Assembly (NCBI GenBank): GCA_902785755.1
Contig: CACZZO010000006.1
Location: 1 to 64,000 of the forward strand
Length of the DNA: 64,000 nt
Reading direction: 5' to 3'
DNA from: an uncultured Bacteroidia bacterium
Lineage (GTDB): Bacteria > Bacteroidota > Bacteroidia > Bacteroidales > F082
Below the pieces are notes generated by a model. The model did not search any database, was not told where the DNA came from, and was given only the letters and a program-made list of their open reading frames with translations. Shown here piece by piece: positions 9,251 through 17,700 of this stretch. The position numbers and the translations under genes were made by a program. Position 1 is the first letter of the stretch. Each line of letters begins with the position of its first letter.

Positions 9251-9258
9251 CAAAGGTA
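9251..9258 (-). promoter_or_regulatory. -7 box for metK
   Basis: Reverse strand TACCTTTG followed by CAGCC. It places the start of transcription at about 9245, immediately before the putative aptamer. Confidence 0.7.
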
Positions 9259-9266
9259 CGAATAAT

Positions 9267-9296
9267 TTTTTGACGCGGCTCGCCGCGTCAAAAAAT
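9267..9296 (-). terminator. Rho-independent terminator after gldA
   Basis: The palindrome TTTTTTGACGCGG/CCGCGTCAAAAAA with a 4-base loop begins at the gldA stop codon and ends before the metK promoter. Confidence 0.85.
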
Positions 9297-10204
9297 TATT
9301 TCGTCAGTTTCTGGAACGCTTCCTCAATGCTCAAGTCCTCTTTCTGCAAAGTCTTGATGATGAAGCCTTTTTCCACTGACCAGCGCATCAGGTTGGCGCG
9401 GATGTCGGTGTCGTTTTGCGGTTCGAGAATCCAATGGTTGCCCTTCACGCGCTGCACGCGACCCAATTGTGGAATACCGCGCAATAGAATTTCGTCCACT
9501 TCAGTTTCAAACTCCACGATGATGACGTTGCTGGCCGAGTTTTCCTGCTTCAGGTTCTCGATCTTGTCGTCGGCCACCACCACACCTTTATTAATAATGA
9601 TGGCGCGTTCGCAGATGGCTTCCACCTCCTGCATGATGTGGGTGGAGAGCAGCACGGTCTTCTCCTTGCCGAGGTTGGAGATAAGGTTGCGGATGTCGAT
9701 GAGCTGGTTGGGGTCGAGGCCGGAGGTGGGTTCGTCGAGGATGAGCACCTGTGGGTCGTGCATCATGGCTTGGGCGAGGCCCACGCGCTGGCGGTAGCCC
9801 TTCGACAAGGCTCCGATTTTCTTGTGTGCCTCAAGGCCAAGGCCTGTTTCTTCAATCATCGCCTCGATGCGCTTCGTGGCTGCTTCGCCTTTCAGTTGGT
9901 GCACACCGGCCACAAACTCAAGGTATTCGCGGACGTACATGTCCAAATAGAGCGGGTTGTGCTCCGGCAGGTAGCCCACGATGCGCTTGACGGCCATCGG
10001 GGCGTCCATGACGTCGTGGCCTTCCACGCTCACCGTGCCCGAGGTGGGCGGGATGAAGCAGGTGATGATTTTCATCAGCGTCGACTTGCCCGCGCCGTTG
10101 GGCCCGAGCAGTCCGACGATACCTTTATTAATGGTGAGCGTCACGTCATTGAGGGCGAGTTGCTCGCCGTAACGCTTGGTGATATGTTGGATTTCGATGG
10201 ACAT
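9296..10204 (-). CDS. gldA: ABC transporter ATP-binding protein GldA
   Basis: Cytoplasmic ATPase of the GldA type. In Flavobacterium it works with GldF and GldG in gliding; here, with no gldF/gldG beside it, the transporter role is less certain. Walker A is LLGPNGAGKST near residue 37, the signature is LSKGYRQR, and Walker B is LILDEPTSGLDP, followed by the His-loop LLSTHIMQEVEA. The start MSIEIQHITKRYG at 10204 is chosen because the -7 box (10222-10229) lies inside the longer reading frame. Confidence 0.9.
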   Translation of the reverse strand: MSIEIQHITKRYGEQLALNDVTLTINKGIVGLLGPNGAGKSTLMKIITCFIPPTSGTVSVEGHDVMDAPMAVKRIVGYLPEHNPLYLDMYVREYLEFVAGVHQLKGEAATKRIEAMIEETGLGLEAHKKIGALSKGYRQRVGLAQAMMHDPQVLILDEPTSGLDPNQLIDIRNLISNLGKEKTVLLSTHIMQEVEAICERAIIINKGVVVADDKIENLKQENSASNVIIVEFETEVDEILLRGIPQLGRVQRVKGNHWILEPQNDTDIRANLMRWSVEKGFIIKTLQKEDLSIEEAFQKLTK

Positions 10205-10221
10205 TCTTATTAAATTTTGCG

Positions 10222-10229
10222 CAAAAATA
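10222..10229 (-). promoter_or_regulatory. -7 box for gldA
   Basis: Reverse strand TATTTTTG, 17 bp before the gldA ATG. It implies a very short leader. Confidence 0.65.
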
Positions 10230-10271
10230 GAAAAAAACACCCAAATGGTTGCCGATAACCCCAAAAAGTCG

Positions 10272-10279
10272 TACTTTTG
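10272..10279 (+). promoter_or_regulatory. Possible distal -7 box upstream of rplM
   Basis: TACTTTTG followed by CGG. It is 172 bp from rplM, so if used it gives a long leader. Confidence 0.45.
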
Positions 10280-10387
10280 CGGCCTCGTTCAATCATCCAA
10301 AACTGTTTCTGGTTGGTTCTAACGCATTGATTTTCGGGCGAAAGTGAATTAATGCACAAAAAAGTTGGAACGAATTGGAGAAAGATG

Positions 10388-10395
10388 TATTTTTG
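10388..10395 (+). promoter_or_regulatory. -7 box for rplM-rpsI
   Basis: TATTTTTG followed by CA, 56 bp before rplM; the best promoter for the ribosomal protein genes. Confidence 0.7.
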
Positions 10396-10451
10396 CACGC
10401 CCAAAAGAGGGTAGTGTCTTATAGAATTGGATAAACATTATTAAACACAAA

Positions 10452-10919
10452 ATGAACTACTTAAGTTACAAGACAGTAAGCGTCAACAAGGAAAATGCCA
10501 ACAAGAAGTGGTATGTCGTCGACGCTGAAGGACAAATCCTGGGACGTTTGGCTTCCCAGGTTGCCATGATTCTGCGTGGCAAAAGGAAGGCATGCTTTAC
10601 TCCCCACAGCGATTGTGGTGATAATGTCATCATCATCAATGCAGAGAAAGTGGTCCTGACTGGAAACAAAATGACACAGAAGTACTACATGCGCTACACC
10701 GGCTATCCGGGTGGCCAACGTACAAGAACCGTTGCTGAGTACCTCAAGCGCAAGCCCACCTTCGTGCTCGAACACGCCGTGCGCGGCATGCTCCCGAAGA
10801 ACAGACTCGGCGATGCCATCTACAGGAACCTCTACGTCTACGAAGGTCCCAACCACAACCATGAGGCGCAACAGCCCATCGAACTCAAAATCAACACTCA
10901 TAAGCAATACAAGAATTAA
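10452..10919 (+). CDS. rplM: 50S ribosomal protein L13
   Basis: 155 residues. Family motifs are WYVVDAEGQILGRLAS near the N-terminus, HSDCGDNVIIINAEKVVLTG, and AVRGMLPKNRLG toward the end. It binds 23S rRNA early in 50S assembly. rpsI follows after 2 bp, the conserved L13-S9 pair. Confidence 0.98.
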   Translation: MNYLSYKTVSVNKENANKKWYVVDAEGQILGRLASQVAMILRGKRKACFTPHSDCGDNVIIINAEKVVLTGNKMTQKYYMRYTGYPGGQRTRTVAEYLKRKPTFVLEHAVRGMLPKNRLGDAIYRNLYVYEGPNHNHEAQQPIELKINTHKQYKN

Positions 10920-10921
10920 TC

Positions 10922-11308
10922 ATGGAAGTTATCAACGCTTTAGGTAGAAGAAAGACCGCCGTGGCCCGTATCTATATGAAGGCCGGCAGTGGCAACATTA
11001 CGGTGAACAAGCGCGACTACAAGGAGTACTTCCCGACGAGCATCCTCCACTATGTGGTTGAACAGCCTATGATGCTGACCGAAACCCTCGGCCAATACGA
11101 CATCAAGGTCAACCTCGACGGTGGCGGCATCAATGGCCAGGCCGAGGCCCTTCGCCTCGCCATCAGCCGCGCCCTTTGCGAAATCAACCCCGAGTATCGT
11201 CCCACCCTGAAAGCCAAAGGTTTGATGCGCCGCGACCCGCGTATGGTCGAGCGTAAGAAACCTGGTCAGCCCGGTGCCCGTAAGAAGTTCCAATTCAGCA
11301 AACGTTAA
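10922..11308 (+). CDS. rpsI: 30S ribosomal protein S9
   Basis: 128 residues, ending in the conserved RKKFQFSKR-type basic tail that reaches the P site. Family motifs are GRRKTAVARIYM, GGGINGQAEALRLAISRAL and LMRRDPRMVERKKPGQPGAR. Confidence 0.98.
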   Translation: MEVINALGRRKTAVARIYMKAGSGNITVNKRDYKEYFPTSILHYVVEQPMMLTETLGQYDIKVNLDGGGINGQAEALRLAISRALCEINPEYRPTLKAKGLMRRDPRMVERKKPGQPGARKKFQFSKR

Positions 11309-11318
11309 GCCCTCAGAA

Positions 11319-11378
11319 GCCGAGCGATTTTGTTTAGTATCCAAATTGCTGAGATTCTTCATGTCAAGACTACTCGGC
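11319..11378 (+). promoter_or_regulatory. Possible structured rpsB leader
   Basis: In the 109-bp rpsI-rpsB gap, GCCGAG (11319-11324) and CTCGGC (11373-11378) can pair around about 48 bases. A second direct match (GAGCGAT / GGCGATT) lies beside the arms. This may be a leader for S2 autoregulation; no known motif was recognised. Confidence 0.3.
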
Positions 11379-11417
11379 GATTGTATTTAGCGAATGTAAA
11401 CATTAAAAAGAAAACTC

Positions 11418-12242
11418 ATGACACAAGTAACATTTGAAGAATTATTGGATGCCGGTTGTCATTTCGGTCACCTCAGAAGAAAATGGAATCCGAACATGGC
11501 TCCCTATATTTTCATGGAGCGCAATGGCATTCACATCATAGACCTTTATAAGACACAAGCCAAGATGGACGAGGCCGCCAACGCCCTCTGCCAACTGGCA
11601 AAATCGGGCAAGCGCGTCCTTTTCGTGGCCACCAAGAAGCAGGCCAAGGACGTGGTCGCCGAACTCGCCCAGAAAGTCAACATGCCTTACGTGACCGAGC
11701 GTTGGCCCGGCGGTATGCTGACCAACTTCGCCACCATCCGCAAGGCCGTCAAGAAAATGACGAACATCGACAAGATGATGAGCAGCGACGCCTACAAGAG
11801 CCTCTCGAAGCGCGAGAAGCTCCAAATCGAGCGTGAGCGCGAAAAGCTCGAGAAGAACCTCGGCTCCATCGCTGACCTCAGCCGTCTGCCTTCGGCCCTG
11901 TTCGTGGTCGACATCATGAAGGAACACATCGCCGTTGCTGAAGCCCGCAAGCTCAACATCCCGACCTTCGCCATCGTCGACACCAACACCAACCCCAACC
12001 TCATCGACTTCCCCATCCCGGCCAACGACGACGCTTCGAAGAGCATCGCCCTCATCGTAGGCAAGATGGTCGACGCCATTGAGGAAGGTATCACCGAGCG
12101 CAAGAACAACAAGGACCTCATCCAAGAAGAGGAAGAGGAAGAAGTTGACGAGATGAAAGAGAACAACGAGGAAGAGGAAAACAAGGACGACCGCCGTCAG
12201 CGTGGCAACCGCCGTCCTCGCCGTCCCGTTGGCAAGAACTAA
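11418..12242 (+). CDS. rpsB: 30S ribosomal protein S2
   Basis: 274 residues. Motifs are DAGCHFGHLRRKWNP at the start, KRVLFVATKKQAKD, VTERWPGGMLTNF, and DTNTNPNLIDFPIPANDDA. The last 40 residues are a charged extension, first Glu-rich and then Arg-rich, longer than in E. coli (241). It is paired with tsf, as in most bacteria. Confidence 0.98.
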   Translation: MTQVTFEELLDAGCHFGHLRRKWNPNMAPYIFMERNGIHIIDLYKTQAKMDEAANALCQLAKSGKRVLFVATKKQAKDVVAELAQKVNMPYVTERWPGGMLTNFATIRKAVKKMTNIDKMMSSDAYKSLSKREKLQIEREREKLEKNLGSIADLSRLPSALFVVDIMKEHIAVAEARKLNIPTFAIVDTNTNPNLIDFPIPANDDASKSIALIVGKMVDAIEEGITERKNNKDLIQEEEEEEVDEMKENNEEEENKDDRRQRGNRRPRRPVGKN

Positions 12243-12321
12243 ACTATAGCCTATGGCTTATGGCCTATGGTTAAGGTGCCTGAGCTTGTCAAAGGGCCAT
12301 TAGCCATCGGCCATATTTAAT
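12243..12321. repeat. ATGGCTTATGGCC-type palindromic spacer element, copy 1
   Basis: The rpsB-tsf gap carries CTATGGCTTATGGCCTATGG on the left and GGGCCATTAGCCATCGGCC on the right, largely inverted. A copy of the CCTGAGCCTGTCGAAG 16-mer (12279-12294) lies in the middle. A related element follows the tricorn-like gene at 59561-59616. Confidence 0.6.
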
Positions 12322-12346
12322 AATAACCTTTAAAACAAGAAACAAA

Positions 12347-13339
12347 ATGAATATTACCGCTTCTCAAGTCAATGAACTGAGACAAATGACGGGTGCCGGC
12401 ATGATGGACTGCAAGAAGGCCCTCGTTGAGACCGACGGCGACATCCAGGCCGCCATCGACATCCTCCGCAAGAAGGGCATGGCCAAGGCCGCCAAGCGCG
12501 CCGACCGCACCGCTTCTGAAGGCTGCGTGCTTTCGAAGGCTACGGAAGACCACAAGTACGCCGCTATTATCATGGTGAACTGCGAGACCGACTTCGTCGC
12601 CAACAACGCCGACTTCGTGAAGTTCACGAAGGACGTTTTGGACAAGGCCGTCGCCAATCGCGTGAAGGACATCGAAGCCCTGAAAGCTATGGAGCTTGAT
12701 GGCCAGACCGTTGAAGCCCTCGTCGCCAACCAAAGTGCTGTCACGGGCGAAAAGACCGAATTAGGCGCTTTCAAGGTTTTGGAAGGTGAATATGTGGCCA
12801 ACTACAACCACCCCGGCAACCGCCTTGCCACCATCGTCGAAATGAACAAGAATTTCGCTGGTGTTGAGGAAGTGAGCCACGAGGTGTGCATGCACGTCGC
12901 AGCCATGAACCCGCTTTCGGTGAGCGAAGCCTCCATCCCGCAAGAGGTGAAGGACCGCGAGCTTTCCGTTGCCATCGACAAGACCAAGGAAGAGCAAATC
13001 CAGAAGGAAGTGGAGAAAGCCCTCCGCAAGGCTGGCATCAACCCCAACCATGTGGACAGCGACGACCACATCAACTCGAACATCACCAAGGGTTACATCA
13101 CCGAGGAACAAGGCGCACAGGCCCGCGAAATCAAGGCCACGGTGCCCGGCACGGTGCAACTCAACGAAGGCATGATTCAGAACATCGCCAAGGGTCGCTT
13201 GAACAAGTTCTACAAGGAGAGCTGCCTGCTCAACCAAGTCAGCCTCGTTGCCGACCCGAAGACCGTCGCCGAATACATCCAGGCCGCCGACAAGGAAGCC
13301 ACTGTGGTGAACTTTGTGCGTATTAAGTTGGGCGAGTAA
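12347..13339 (+). CDS. tsf: Translation elongation factor Ts
   Basis: GDP-GTP exchange factor for EF-Tu. The N-terminal UBA-like helix contains VNELRQMTGAGMMDCKKAL. The core has IIMVNCETDFVANNADFVKF, the TDFV motif that contacts EF-Tu. The 330-residue length exceeds E. coli (283), with an insertion around residues 205-270, as in many Bacteroidota. Confidence 0.97.
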   Translation: MNITASQVNELRQMTGAGMMDCKKALVETDGDIQAAIDILRKKGMAKAAKRADRTASEGCVLSKATEDHKYAAIIMVNCETDFVANNADFVKFTKDVLDKAVANRVKDIEALKAMELDGQTVEALVANQSAVTGEKTELGAFKVLEGEYVANYNHPGNRLATIVEMNKNFAGVEEVSHEVCMHVAAMNPLSVSEASIPQEVKDRELSVAIDKTKEEQIQKEVEKALRKAGINPNHVDSDDHINSNITKGYITEEQGAQAREIKATVPGTVQLNEGMIQNIAKGRLNKFYKESCLLNQVSLVADPKTVAEYIQAADKEATVVNFVRIKLGE

Positions 13340-13360
13340 TCAATTCACAAACCATCCAAA

Positions 13361-13397
13361 CAGCGCATCCGAAAATTTCGGGTGCGCTGTTTTTTTT
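13361..13397 (+). terminator. Rho-independent terminator after tsf
   Basis: The arms CAGCGCATCCGAAA and TTTCGGGTGCGCTG are followed by eight Ts. The left arm sequence recurs without its right arm at 19849. Confidence 0.9.
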
Positions 13398-13417
13398 GTG
13401 CTTTGGGAAATTATTTG

Positions 13418-13425
13418 TAGTTTTG
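13418..13425 (+). promoter_or_regulatory. -7 box for the nucleotidyltransferase/HEPN pair
   Basis: TAGTTTTG followed by CGG, 24 bp before the ATG at 13449. Confidence 0.65.
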
Positions 13426-13448
13426 CGGATTGAAAATCAAAATGTGAT

Positions 13449-13763
13449 ATGGAAGACACGTTGATTGGTATTAAACGATTGGCTTCAGAAGTAGTTCCAA
13501 TGGGGAGCGAGGCATGGCTTTATGGTTCGCGGGCACGAGGGACTGCTCACTCCTATTCGGATTGGGATATTCTTCTCATCCTCAATAAAGAAAAGCTGAC
13601 GCAGGCGGATTATGACAATGTTAGTTATCCTTTTGTATTGCTTGGTTGCGAGTTGGGAGAGGAAATAAACCCTATTATGTACACGGAAGATGAATGGCAG
13701 TCCTATCATGCTACTCCTTTTTATGAAAATGTCCAAAAAGATGCAGTAAATTTGTTGCAATGA
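13449..13763 (+). CDS. MNT-type nucleotidyltransferase-domain protein (putative antitoxin)
   Basis: 104 residues of the minimal nucleotidyltransferase fold. GSRARG is at 26-31, followed by SDWDI with Asp38 and Asp40, the metal-binding pair. In MntA/HepT-type systems such proteins neutralise the HEPN partner by AMPylating it. The stop overlaps the next gene's start by four bases (ATGA), as expected of a coupled toxin-antitoxin pair. Antitoxin activity is inferred from family and layout. Confidence 0.85.
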   Translation: MEDTLIGIKRLASEVVPMGSEAWLYGSRARGTAHSYSDWDILLILNKEKLTQADYDNVSYPFVLLGCELGEEINPIMYTEDEWQSYHATPFYENVQKDAVNLLQ

Positions 13764-14155
13764 CACCAGAAGACAGGAAAATATTGGTTGACATGCAGGT
13801 TGAAAGGACGCATCGCTTTTTGAATCAGGCTGATGAAATGATGGATATGGGTTATTCTGATATGGCCGTAAATCGTTTTTATTATGCTTGTTTTCATGCT
13901 GTGCAAGCTCTGTTTATCCACTGGGAAATTGTCGCTCATACCCATTCGGGGATGTTGACTCAGTTCAGCAAACATTTTGTGAAGACTGAAATGGTGCAAT
14001 TGGAAGATGGAAGTTTTCTTGCCCGTTTGTTTCAGTTGCGACAGAAAGCTGATTATAATTGTGCATACGACATAACCAAGGAAGAAGCACAAGCCTTGCA
14101 AGAACCGACACATCAGTTCGTTGAAAAGATAGAGAATCTGATAAGAAAACAATAA
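13760..14155 (+). CDS. HEPN-domain protein (putative toxin partner)
   Basis: 131 residues, all-helical HEPN type (PF05168-like). Typical features are AVNRFYYACFHAVQALF in the second helix and LRQKADYN (Arg94 to Tyr99) near the end. This is the R...DY signature of the branch rather than the RxxxxxH-type ribonuclease motif of HepT, so ribonuclease activity is uncertain. Coupled to the nucleotidyltransferase. Confidence 0.82.
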   Translation: MTPEDRKILVDMQVERTHRFLNQADEMMDMGYSDMAVNRFYYACFHAVQALFIHWEIVAHTHSGMLTQFSKHFVKTEMVQLEDGSFLARLFQLRQKADYNCAYDITKEEAQALQEPTHQFVEKIENLIRKQ

Positions 14156-14229
14156 AACTCAATAATTAGTTAAAACACAAGCAGAACAACCAACCATAAC
14201 ATATAAATAAGATAGCGTTTATAGCTGTC

Positions 14230-14362
14230 CTTGGGTTCTAAAATTCCACCCGTCCTCCTTTTTGGGAGGACAACCCTATCAAGGTTAGTTATGAAATGCC
14301 GTACTTGTACGGCGTGGAATGACTTGTTAGATAGGTAGGGCGTGGAATCCCTTGAACCCAAG
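14230..14362. other. Nested inverted-repeat element (candidate structured RNA or MITE)
   Basis: Five nested or side-by-side stems are visible. P1 is CTTGGGTTC/GAACCCAAG (14230-14238 with 14354-14362). P2 is ATTCCACCC/GGGCGTGGAAT (14243-14251 with 14338-14348, one bulge). P3 is GTCCTCC/GGAGGAC (14252-14258 with 14265-14271). P4 is CCTATC/GATAGG (14275-14280 with 14330-14335). P5 is GCCGTAC/GTACGGC (14298-14304 with 14307-14313). Together they give a closed multibranch fold. ATTCCAC or its complement occurs two further times, ending at 14379 just before a T-run and the next gene. No coding potential was seen. Confidence 0.55.
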
Positions 14363-14388
14363 CAAGAAACAAATTCCACGCATTTTTT

Positions 14389-14604
14389 ATGTCGAAGGTC
14401 AAGGAGGTACATATTGGGAACAGGATTAAGGCCGTGCTGAAAGAGCAAGGCAGAACCACCGTTTGGCTCGCCAAACAGATTCCTTGCACGCCCAACCATT
14501 TGTATAAAGTGTATGCCAACGCCTCCATCAACACCGACCTGCTGAAACGCATTTCCGAGATTTTGGATTACAACTTTTTTGGAGATTTTATCCAAAATGG
14601 ATAG
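14389..14604 (+). CDS. Small XRE-like helix-turn-helix protein
   Basis: 71 residues. The segment IGNRIKAVLKEQGRTTVWLAKQIPCTPNHLYKVYANASINTDLLKRIS reads as a Cro/XRE helix-turn-helix, in particular the form found as short regulators in Bacteroidota. It starts 10 bp after the last ATTCCACG of the structured element and may regulate or ride with it. No partner gene is evident. Confidence 0.7.
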   Translation: MSKVKEVHIGNRIKAVLKEQGRTTVWLAKQIPCTPNHLYKVYANASINTDLLKRISEILDYNFFGDFIQNG

Positions 14605-14682
14605 GAATTACTATTGGAAACAAATATGGTTTTCTATCTTTTAATGATAGTATAAAACATTGGTTTCCAAAGAAAAAGGATT

Positions 14683-14690
14683 TTACTTTG
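14683..14690 (+). promoter_or_regulatory. Weak -7 box for the BspA-like gene
   Basis: TTACTTTG, one mismatch to TAnnTTTG, 38 bp before the ATG. Confidence 0.4.
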
Positions 14691-14728
14691 TGTTTTGATT
14701 ATTTAAGTTAAATCTAAATTCTAATGTT

Positions 14729-17700
14729 ATGAGTATTAAATTCTTACCTTTGAAAAGGGCGGTTCGTACTGCCCTGCTTGTCCTACTGATGAGTGCGGTG
14801 GGACTGACAAATGCAATGGCCCAGAGTTTCACTGTGGGCAACCTGAACTATTCCGTCAATAGCGACGGCGTTTCCGTGACTTTGACAGGCCATGTAGACG
14901 GCACATCAGCCACAGGCCCGTTAGTGATTCCAGAATCTGTGACCTATAACGGCACGGCGTATACGGTGACCACGATAGGATGGTTTGCTTTCTCTGGTTG
15001 CAGAGGCTTCACAGGCAGCCTGACCATCCCCAATTCCGTGACTACGATAAGCAATTATGCTTTCAATAATTGCAGAGGCTTCACAGGCAGCCTGACCATC
15101 CCCAATTCCGTGACTACAATCGGAAATTGGGCTTTCGATGGGTGCAGAGGCTTCACTGGCAGCCTGACCATCGGCAATTCCGTGACTACGATAGGCGATA
15201 TGGCTTTTTCTGGTGGCAGTGGCTTTTCTTCCTTAATGAGTCTTGCTGAAACACCTCCATCTTTGGGTTCTTATCCTTTTTCGTATTCCAATTCGAAACC
15301 TGTTTATGTCCCCTGTGGTCATGAAGAGGCGTACTCTTCGGTTTCGTGGGGCGGTTTCAATGATTTTATAGGATTGTGTGGAGGCACGGTTATTGTAATG
15401 GCCGACCCAGAAGAATGTGGCACGGTGATGGGTGGCGGTCAGTTTGAGGCTGGTCAACTTTGTACGGTGACGGCCACAGCCAATGAAGGTTATGCTTTTG
15501 CCAACTGGACTATTAATGGAACGATAGTATCTATTGAAGCCGACTACATCTTTTATGTGCCGAGTGATATGACCTTGGTGGCTCACTTCGTTCAAGAAGG
15601 CAACATCACTTTTGCTGATGCTAATGTGAAGGCCATTTGCGTGGAGCATTGGGACACCAACGGCGATGGTGAATTGAGTTATGCCGAAGCCGCTTCAGTG
15701 ACAAATATGTGTAATATTTATGGTGAATCTTATTTTATGTATAATTCGAGCATCTCTTCATTTGAAGAGTTGCAATATTTTATCGGGTTGTCTTCTATTC
15801 CCGTAGAAGCTTTCTGTTATTGCGAAAATTTGTCGGGCAACCTTTTAATCCCCAATTCCGTGACCACGATAGGCAGTAGTGCTTTTGAAGGATGTAGCGG
15901 TTTCACTGGCAGTCTGATCATCCCCAATTCCTTGACCTCGATAGGATCGTGGGCTTTCTCTGGTTGCAGCGGTTTCACAGGAAGTCTGACCATCCCCAAT
16001 TCCGTGACTACGATAGGTGAGTGTGCTTTCTTGGATTGTGGTGGCTTTACTGGAAACTTGACAATCGGCAATTCCGTGACTACGATAGGAAATGCTGCTT
16101 TCCAAGGCTGTGGTGGCTTTACTGGAAGTTTGATTATTCCCACTTCCGTGACCACGATAGAAGAGAGTTCTTTCAAAAATTGTGGTGGCTTTACAGGAAG
16201 CCTGACCATCGGCAATTCCGTGACCACGATAGGCGCTGGTGCTTTCCAAGGTTGTAGTGGCTTAACAGGAAGTCTGATTATTCCCACTTCCGTGACCACG
16301 ATAGGAAATAGTGCTTTCAATGGTTGCAGTGGCTTTACTGGGGATTTAGTCATTCCAAATTCAGTGGCTACGATTGAAAGAGATGTTTTCTCTGGTTGCA
16401 GCGGCTTGAACGGCTCATTAGTCATTGGTGATGGTGTGACAGAAATCTATTCCTACACTTTCAACAATTGTGGTTTTACAGGCTCTTTGATTATAGGCAA
16501 TTCGGTGACGACGATAGCTTATGATGCTTTCAGACATTGTAGTTTTACAGGCTCTTTGGTTATTGGTAGTTCTGTAACTTCGATAGACAACGCTTTCTCC
16601 AGTTATAATATCGGCTTTACCGAAATCAATTCGAAATGTGTCACTCCGCCCACATTAGGCAGTTCTACATTTGATGGATTCAGCAATTCTATCCCTGTTT
16701 ATGTTCCTTGCGGCACTCAAGCCATCTATAAAAGAGCATCGGGATGGTCGTCGTTCACCAACTATCATGAAAGGCCTGCCGAAATCGTCGTCAGTGTGAA
16801 TTCCGAGATGCTGGGCGAGGCTTCCATAAGTCAATACGGCACTTGTAGCAACACCGTAAGCACAGTGCATGCCGAACCAAAAACAGGAGGTGTTTTCAGC
16901 AATTGGACGGTAGATGGCATTGTGGTTTCCACCGATGCAGACTATACTTTCAACCTCACGGAAGATGTTGTCTTGGTAGCCAATTTCGAAGTGGCCTCAA
17001 ATTATAACTTTTTTGTCGGAACCAATTCAAACCTATGGAGCGAAGCCAACAACTGGCTTCCACAGCAATTGCCTTCGGAAGGTTCAACGGTAATCCTTTA
17101 TGCAGATGCGGAAATTAATGACGAGGCATCTGTCTTGAATTTGTATTCTGAAAGAAACGCTCTTACCATCAAACCAGAAGGCAATCTTTCTGTTACGGAT
17201 GATATGCAAATGTATGGAGGTGATAATAATTGGTACTATTACGATGATGGCATTAGGATTAACCGATTTGGGTATAATGGAGAAAACTTCTATTGGGGTG
17301 TCATGTTCCCTGCTGGTTCCTACACGGGTACGATGCTTGAAAAGATATCTGCATTCGATTGTATGCCAATGAACGGTGTGGTTACTATTTATAATGATGG
17401 TTCCAATGCTCCTGCCAATCCAATAGGCAGTATGGAAATTGCTTTCACGGGGAGCGAGGACTTTGTAGAATTCGGTTTTGGGGAACCTGTTGGAATTGAT
17501 TCTACAAAAAATGTGTGGGTCATATTTTACAATGCCAGTGGTGCTACTTATCCGGCTGCACTTTGTGCCGATGCGGGTGATCCAAATGGAAGATGGTATT
17601 CTTATGACGGTTCAGATTGGGATGACATAGGCTCATTCCCATACGGAATAAACAGAACCTTTATGATTCGTGCCAATTTCATCTGTCCCCCTTCCATTAT

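Noticed and set aside
10396..10451. Ribosomal leader controlling rplM
   Set aside because: The 56-bp leader shows no convincing stem; only the promoter is supported.
15817..16425. 202-codon repetitive frame antisense to the LRR array
   Set aside because: The repetition is imposed by the 69-bp repeats of the sense gene.
15841..16570. Regularly spaced repeats that could suggest a CRISPR array
   Set aside because: The repeats are contiguous, translated, and give LRR_5 units; there are no unique spacers and no cas genes.
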